Shown in pieces: positions 21,047 to 29,550 of a stretch of 30,615 bases of DNA. The notes below the pieces were generated by a model, which worked only from the letters and a program-made list of their open reading frames with translations, was not told where the DNA came from and made no database searches. The translations under genes and the position numbers were made by a program. This stretch comes from Chara braunii (Eukaryota; Streptophyta; Charophyceae; Charales; Characeae), in contig BFEA01000742.1 of the NCBI GenBank assembly GCA_003427395.1, forward strand, positions 465,853-496,467, written 5' to 3'. Numbering within the stretch: the stretch's first letter is position 1; every line of letters begins with the position of its first letter.

Positions 21047-24000
21047 GCGCACACACACACACAGTAGCGCACACACACACACACACAGTACACACAGTAC
21101 ACACACACACGCACACACAAGAGTAAGAAACAGTTTGCAGAACGAGTCATACAATCTGCAGAGCACCCAATGTCACTGCGCATTTACCTGATTTGTCCTG
21201 TCATCTGGGTACAACACACTGCTGATTGATTCTGCCCTCTGTTTTGCAAGGATAGCTGCCACATAATCTCCAGTGTTGAATGACTGGAGGTCAAACTCCG
21301 AACTTGGCTTCCCAGCCCACAGTCTCAGATTAATTGTATTTTCCGTTGCATACCCAGGTACTGGGTTGTCATACGCAACGGCTTGCACCTTCAAGCAACA
21401 GAGATACAATGGTCAGGGGTGACACGACAAATAGTCCATCAAAGACTGGCAACATCATTGCAACATAAGCGCACGTGAAGAGTAATCACTAAACTTACGT
21501 GTGACATAGTCTCATCGTGACTCTCACCCAAAGGCTGAACCCTTGGCAGCTCATACCCGGACTGCAGTACCCGGACACAATTTGTTGATCCGATCTGATC
21601 TGGTTGGTCCAGATGATGCAGGCACCCAAACTCATCCATAGAAGTATTCAAACAGTGTGTGGATGGTGTCCGTGTGCAGTAAACATCCTTTTACATAAAA
21701 AAAAAAAGTAAAAGCACATGGCCAAGGAAACAACCTACACGGGCATAGTCACAGAAGATAAAACCACAAGCCCATCCACGAAAAAAAGGCGTAAAACCAC
21801 AAGCCCATCCACGAAAAAAAGGCATCATCGCTAACTAAACTTCATCTAGCACATGGCCAACTTTCAGACCATATGCAGTGATAATGAACGGGCGTTTTAT
21901 TCCGGTGAAGACGGTAGCATAGTCACAGAACCAAGACAGTCGAACAAACAAACATATGGGCAACTTTCAGACCATATGCAGTGATAATGAACGGGCGTTT
22001 TATTCCGGTGAAGACAGCAAATAGTCACAGAACCAAGACAGTCAAAAACAAACATATGTACATACTACACAAAGTATAGACAAATAAACGGAAAAAAAAA
22101 AAAAAACCCATCCAGGAAAAGAGGCATGGTCATTATCTCAGCCTCCTTCATTGAACTTCCCAGAAACAAAGGCAGCTTAGCCAGGACACCACATGGTACA
22201 TACTAAAAGCTTGAGCGACCCAACCGTGACACATCACAGCGAGAAAGAAGCCAAAATGTTCCACCCCAGTGACGGAACCCCCCCCCCAGTGACGGAGTGC
22301 CCCCCCCATAGCCGGTTGATCTGCTGTTTGGCCATTTAACAGGATCAATTTACACCCGATGATGGAAAGGAAATACACGCATGGCACAGTAACATGCAAA
22401 ACAAACCCACACCATATGGCACAAACTTACAAATAAAAATTTGAACACCTACCCCCCCCAACACACACACACACAGAGTTGGGAACGCACTTGAGACGTC
22501 GTTTCCTTCTAACGAGACAGCTGACTGATGCTTCCCATGAAAAAAATAGTATCAAAGCTTCAAATTTTCAAAACCTCACTGCCGCTCACCTAGTAAAGGC
22601 AAGACGAAACTTCCCAAAAAAACAAAAGAAGCGCACACTATGTTCAACATAAAATGGACAACGCACAGTCAAAAAGCTCTGTCCTCAGACTCATCAGTGA
22701 CGTCCCCAAATTTTCCTCACTGCATTGAAGGCAAGTTTAGACTGGCTACCATCCATACCTGCTCTCCAGCAACCCATCTGAATCGCTGCCGATTCTGTGA
22801 ATCCGTGTACGACTCGACATGCCCATAAAACTGCAAGGTCAAGCCATCCATCCACATAGTACGTGGCAGTCAGGTTCGCTAACAACTTCTCGTTCTCAGT
22901 TGTCCATCAAAGATCTCAGAAAAAAATGCACTTTCGAACCATTGTGCTTTCCAGTCCGCTTCCCAGAAATTTCTTACAAATGTGTGAGACTCGAGACCAT
23001 TCTGCAAGACAAGCAATTGCCACAACGCCACAATTTGTGCAAGCAACTCCTTTCCCCTAAGAATTATGTAAGGGGAGTCCTTCCGGGGATCCCTTGAAAT
23101 TGGAACTGCTAGAAGGAAGGTGAGGAACGCCTATGCACGACGCACAGATTAAAACCAAAAAAAAAAGTAAGCTTAAAAAAAAAAGGGAACCAAAAAAAAA
23201 AAATTTGCTGGACAGTGGACACAGAAACTGAGTAAAAGTTCTGTAAAACGGCATTCTGCAAATCGATTCAAATTTTACATTATTAACCTTAAATTGAAGA
23301 ATCAGTCATGGTCTAGCAAAACTAAGTCATGGACGGACAAACAGGGATCCTAGGGGCATAATAGGGACAAAATGGTTCATACAGGGACAAACAGAGACTG
23401 GGTCATAGATTTTGATGGAAATGAAAAGATAGACACATAAAGAGTGCAAATTCGAGAATGTGGACATTGCTACCGAGCGAAAACATGGACACATAAGAGG
23501 GTGCAAATCTGAGAATGCAGACTTCGCACTGAGTGGGCGACATATCTATCAACTTGGCCACACGGCTTAGTTGCACAGGTGTGGCCAAATTTATTAATTT
23601 CTGAGGCTTGGTTGCACAGGTGCCTGCAACAGAATAATTTCTGAGGCAATGATGCTCCACATCAGTGTCAAGAAGACAAAGGGCATAAAAAGCATATGCT
23701 TGAATGATTCCAATCTCAACAGAACCAAGCTCTCACTGTATACGGCATGAACTCCAAAACTCGGCTCGCCTCTCGAACAAGCAAAAGTTGAACATAAAAA
23801 ATAAAAAAATAAAAATCCACAGAAAAAAAGGCACCTAAAACCACCAGTTCAGATGAGCCCGTTCACAAGCCTCCAACTGCACCATTTTATAGAGACCTGC
23901 ACAGGACACTACCAGAGCAGGCCCAAGGCAGTATGCTCTTACAGCATACACCATTAAGAACCTGACCTTGCTTCAGGCGGACTGGTGTTTAACTTTAACG

Positions 24001-27000
24001 ACTTGCAAAAGACAGCACTGCAGCCATGGAATATTCCAACAAACAAGACAGCAGAGCCATGATTGACCGCCACACAGTACGGGAATTCCACACTTCATTT
24101 ATAAGCAATGAAGCACTGCAAAAAGTCATGGTTATGCCAGACACAGACGGACAACAGGATGTCCAGCCGGATTGACATAAAATTACAGACATCTCGGATT
24201 AAAAAGAAAAAAAATCACACAGAACGTTCATAAGGGTTAATACCCACGGCAGAGTTTCCAACACGTACCTCTTGTTCTCTCTCTCTCTCAATTACTCGCA
24301 CACACAGATTGTGCTGGAACCGTGATGTCCTCTTACGATACAAGGAAGCATCCCTCATCTCATAACATTCCATCAAAAGACGGTTCCAAAACACGGCCAC
24401 GACTTGCATGCTCTCTCTCTCTCCCACACACACAGACACACACACACGCACACACACATCATTTGTCTTGGGAGCTGGCTTCTTTCTCACCTGAATCTCA
24501 TAGTTAACGTTCGCACGCTCTATCTCCCAAGGGTTGCAGAACGTCAACCAATAATCAGGCTGCTCATGTTGAAATCCATTGAGGATGAGTTGCCGAAACA
24601 TGCCATACTGGTACCGAATCCCATACCTGCAATCACACACAAGGAAGAAACCACATTCACAATTTCACACACTTAAAACCAGCACTACACACCCCAGGCA
24701 AATAGTGCAGCAGCTGCAAAAACACATCGTGCAAGTCCAGAACGGCTGGTGCTGCCAGCCAAACACGAAAAATGAATGCCCTGGTTCGTTTGGTTTAGGG
24801 ATGCGTAAGTCTTTTTTTGGTTTAGGGATGCGTAAGTCGGGAGGCTTGTAAAACACAGCCTCAACTGCAATTCTCTCCCCTGACCACCATCTCACAAATC
24901 AACCATTTTCCTTTTACGACCCCAGCAGCAGCACTTCCAGCGTGCAAATAACGTTCATGCAGCTACCATCATCGCCACCCCACACATCAACCACTCCAGC
25001 AAGAGTTCCCATGTTCAATGAACACTTGGGCAGCTCATACAACCCTCCACATGCACAATTCTCACAACCCTCACACTATGCACCCAGACTTCACACACAT
25101 CTCACACCTCAAGACCAGTTGTTGCCAGAGGCTTCCCAACGTACACAAAAATCTCCAGTTGATTACCCAATCTGTTATTCCCACTCGAAGGCACCCTCCT
25201 ACAATTCATAATTGAAACCAACAGTTCCGATCCTACTGAAATGAGAAGGCAGTCATTCTGGAGAGATCCTGAACCTAGAACCTAGGGACCACATTTCCAT
25301 CCCCTGGACGAAGTACCTGTCCATCATGCCGGTTAGGATTTGAAGCATGCAGTGGTGCTCGTAGCCCACGCATCTCTGCCCATCAACCAATGGCTCCACA
25401 AGAGGAAAACATACGCATCCCGACAGCTCTGAAGTATGTGATATGGGCCAGATAGTAGACCAGAAGACGTACCCCATTGCCTCCTGTACTGCACTGAAGC
25501 AGCCTGGATATGGAACAAGGTCCGCAACTTATGGTCCCTCATCACCCACCACCCCCTCCCCCCACATCTCCTCAGAACATCCTTCTTTTATCCAACAAGG
25601 AAATCTAGTTTCATCTTGTCAGGAAGCTGGTTCTGTGGGTGATCTGGAAAACGAGGTGTACCAAGACTATCGAGAGAATGGAGGTGGCAAGAGAAGAAAC
25701 GTGGGCCCTACTGTTGGGTATGACGGAAACCGAGATCCGGTGCAGATGGAGGGATGTGAACCAGAAAGGCTAGCTACCAAGAGACGTTCTTTCAAGAGAG
25801 ACTGGCTTCTACAGGGAAAGATTGCGACAGTGGCAGATAACAGATTGATCTGGAAGAAATGGCACAGCAAAACTCCAGCAAGAACGATGACCCAGTGATG
25901 GGCAAATTGAGACCATAGTCTCAGCAATATAGACAGCTCTCCTCTTTTCTTGGTGCTCACGTATTATATGACAGAATCACAATGGATTCTGAGAGGAAAA
26001 GTGGTAGGGCAAGCTGACAGCCAATCCTCCTACACAGGAGCAATCAATGCCGGACAGGGTTCCTTCGGCCAGACGGAAGGAAGCATGTTCGTGTTCACAA
26101 CATATTCCAATTTTTAACTTGCCGGCGGACAGGAACCGGAATGATGCTCCCAGAATGGACATGGAGCCAGGACCATACGAACATGATCTTTATTAGGGAA
26201 AAAAAAAAAAACCGGGGCTGTCATCTTCATTATTTGGTTTTGTCCACTCTGATTATCCCTTGTCATTGCTCTGATTGGCGTGCATCATGGAAGAATATCC
26301 ATTGGTGAATCTTGCATGTCTGTGCTCTACCGAACAGTTAGTTCAGTGCTGTCTTTGCAACGGATGCTGAACCCGGTTCCCAGCTTTAGTGAAAGGAAAA
26401 CTTTCAGAAAAGATAATTAAAAAAAATCTGAGAGGTATGCAGTGACAGCTGGAATAAGACATTAGCTTTAGCGCCTGAAGGCATATACAGACACTGGCCC
26501 TTATATATGTACGCCTTTTTTTTTTGATCTGGAGTTCAGATAAACCACGTATATACTATATACTGGGTCGTATATGAGCCTAGCGGTAGATACATATAAG
26601 TTTATTTTTTGTAGAGTTCAAATAAACCATGTATATACCACGAGGCGCATATATGTGCACCTCTGGATCCCCCCAATTCCCCCCTACCCCTTACCTCCTC
26701 CATACTGTGACAACCAGAAGAGACTTGAGATCAGACCAACGTGCACACCAACCCCCCAAAAATCCTCCCACAAGCCTATCCCAGCATACAACCACCATGG
26801 ACAAGGACCCCTTGGGCTGTGCGCAGGCAGTGTCTGTATAAACATACCGTGCATGCGTCCCAAGGGGGTGTGCGAATGGCAATACATCGGTCGACGCCTG
26901 CGGGTGGTCACTGCGCAAGAGTGTGGATTCTCAGATGGAACAAGACCCCATACCTCTTTTTTTTCAGGGCAGTACGTTTATGTCACAAGGGAGTTTGTAA

Positions 27001-27319
27001 TGGGCAGTAAAAAACAAGATCTGCAACTTTATCCGTGGGCCTGAGTTTGAAAAGGCGGTTGTAACTCAGGCTGGCAGTGGTGTCAGAGTGGCAGGGTGGT
27101 GGTTTCATTTAGGCAGTTGTCATCGTGTTTTTTTTTTTTTTTTTTTTTTACGGCCATGACCAGCCGTGGGCATGGCCTAGACATCACGGCCGTGGCCCAG
27201 CCACACGTGTGGCCTAAACATCATGGCCACGGCCACGCAGGAAAAGATAAAAATAAATTCTGACGCCAAAAAGAAAACACTGACACCAAAAAAACGCCCA
27301 AAAAGAATATTAACGCCAG

Positions 27320-27361
<42 letters not shown>

Positions 27362-29502
27362 ACAACCACCTTAGCGAGACCGCCATCCTGACACCACTGC
27401 CGACCTGAGTTACAACCACCTTTTCGAACTCAGGCCATGACAAAGTTGTCAGACTGCCTGTTTTTTTATGCCTTTGTGAACTCGAAACATGCCGCATCCG
27501 CTATTGTTTCTTTTTTTTTTCCCCTCAAAACACGCCACATCCGCTGTTGAACTCAGGCCATGACAAAGTTGTCAGACTGCCTGTTTTTTTATGCCTTTGT
27601 GAACTCAAATGCCGCATCCGCTGTTGTTTCTTTTTTTTTTTCCCTCAAAACACGCCACATCCGCTGTTGTTTCTTTTTTTTCAAAAATTCCTATCTGTCA
27701 ATAACTAGGAAAATTGGAATTATTCAGCATATGACACCCAAACGGGTACCCAATTCCACATTTCAAAACGAGTACATACCCCCAGCCAGGATAGTTCATC
27801 GATGCCATAGAATCCAAGAAACATGCAGCAAGCCTTCCCAGCCCTCCGTTCCCCAAAGCTGCATCCCGTTCCTGCACCACAATTGAGCCAGTGTCAATCC
27901 GAGAACAATAAACGTCTACTTCAACAAAATGTCAGTAAAAACAACTAAAAAAAATGATTGTTCATAAACATGTGGGTAATCTTCTAATGAACAACCATGC
28001 ATTCATTTCGAGTTCAACACACAGAGTATCAGGTATGACCCAGAAAGTCGTCAGACCCCTTGTCAGTGTGAAAACAACTAAATGAATTGCTCATAAAGTG
28101 ACACAAACATCTTTAGTGAATAATCATTCTAATGTACAACCAACCTCTCTCAAATCCATGCAGTGATTTCGAGTTCAACACGCGTGTCAGGTATTACTCA
28201 GAAACTGCAGAAAGTTCTTTTTCTTTCTTTTTTTTATGTAATTGAAGTTACATTCCCCGTTCATAATTCTCTGGGTAACCGCCATCTCAGACAGCCCACA
28301 GTAAGCAGCTGGAAGGAAACAGTGCAGCAGTCGTATTAGGATCGTATTAGCTAAATGAGCATATAAATCCACCAGGGATAGCCGCTCTAGCCTCTAACGT
28401 GATGAAATCAGGCAAGCTGCACGAAAGGGTACTTTCCAAATATCCAGAAAGAGCCAGTAGAAAAGGATAAACGGGTGGGGCAGGGGTACATCCTTGCACT
28501 TGGCAATACAATCAATGCTCAGGTCCCTCGGTCATAACGGACGGAGTCAGGGGGTGAGCACATGATATACAGAACACCAGGGAGAACAGAAAAAAAAAAA
28601 GAACCTTCACAGCTACTCAATTTTGGCCAAATGAAAGCGTACAGGTAGCTTCATTTAGTTACATAAATGAAATTCAACTCCAGCATAAACCATGTAGCCA
28701 AAGATATAACTTGGGATTTTTGGGCTAAGCTCATAAAAATTCTACAAGCAATTAATGAATTCGTAAGTAGAATTGTCTGATTTTGTTTTACAGATGAAAT
28801 TCAACTTGGGGCATAAACCATGTCGCCTAAGATGCACCACTCATGATTTTTGGACTATGCTCATAAATGTCTGATTTTGTTTGCTACCTCATCTAAAGTT
28901 TCTACAAGCAAATGATGAATTCGTAAGTATAAATGTCTGATTTTGTTCACTACCTAATCTATAGAATTCGTACGTATAAATGTCTGACTCTGTTCACTAC
29001 GTCATCTATACTGACTCTGTTTATTACTTCTTATTTATTCATCAACAAGGAGATTATGAGAAAAACAAAAAAAGCCCCAGCTTACTCCTTCAATAAGACC
29101 CCTGGAAAGAGAGGCAGGGGGGGGAAGAGAAGCGGGGGGGGGGGGGGGGGGGGGAGAAGTGGTAGAGAGGAGGGGGCGGGCAAGTGACATCCAGATTGCC
29201 TAAAATAAGGGGTGACTCATCACAACGCAGTAAAATTGAAAACTACAGTAACAGAGAGAGCAGGAGAGCAAAAGAGCAAGAGAGAGAGAGAGAGAAGAGA
29301 AAAAACATGTAGTCATCCGAACTACAAACAACAGCAGCGATACCTTAAACAACACATTCCACCATACGAACCTCCTCAACCAGATCCTCCAGCTTGAAGC
29401 CCAACTGTGATACCGCTTCAGTATAAAGGTTCTTCACATCTAGGTTATACAAGCAGTTCAGAAGTGATCGACCTGTAGTAAAATGCACACACACACACAG
29501 GG

Positions 29503-29550
<48 letters not shown>

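Larger units (their letters stand above)
24627..27779 (-). other. intron 3, the longest complete intron; mobile-element rich
   Basis: 3153-nt intron. It holds a 28-bp duplication (24789-24839), a LINE reverse-transcriptase tail fragment (25480-25880), dispersed repeat copy B (25978-26166), a diverged AT-rich duplication (26498-26640), a foldback element (27038-27434) and a 123-bp tandem duplication (27425-27680). Confidence 0.85.

Noticed and set aside
20822-21183. Long minus-strand open frames rich in Cys and Val
   Set aside because: They translate the CA/GAGTAGCG tandem repeat, so they have no stop by composition, not by selection.
24789-24839. TTTAGGG, the plant telomere heptamer, appears twice
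   Set aside because: Each occurrence is single within a 28-bp duplicated unit. There is no heptamer array.
25443-25898. 151-residue plus-strand frame from ATG at 25443
   Set aside because: The residues in this frame look random. The LINE-like motifs lie in the two other plus frames.
27177-27497. Minus frame with a long Phe run
   Set aside because: It is translated from the A run and inverted arms of the foldback element.
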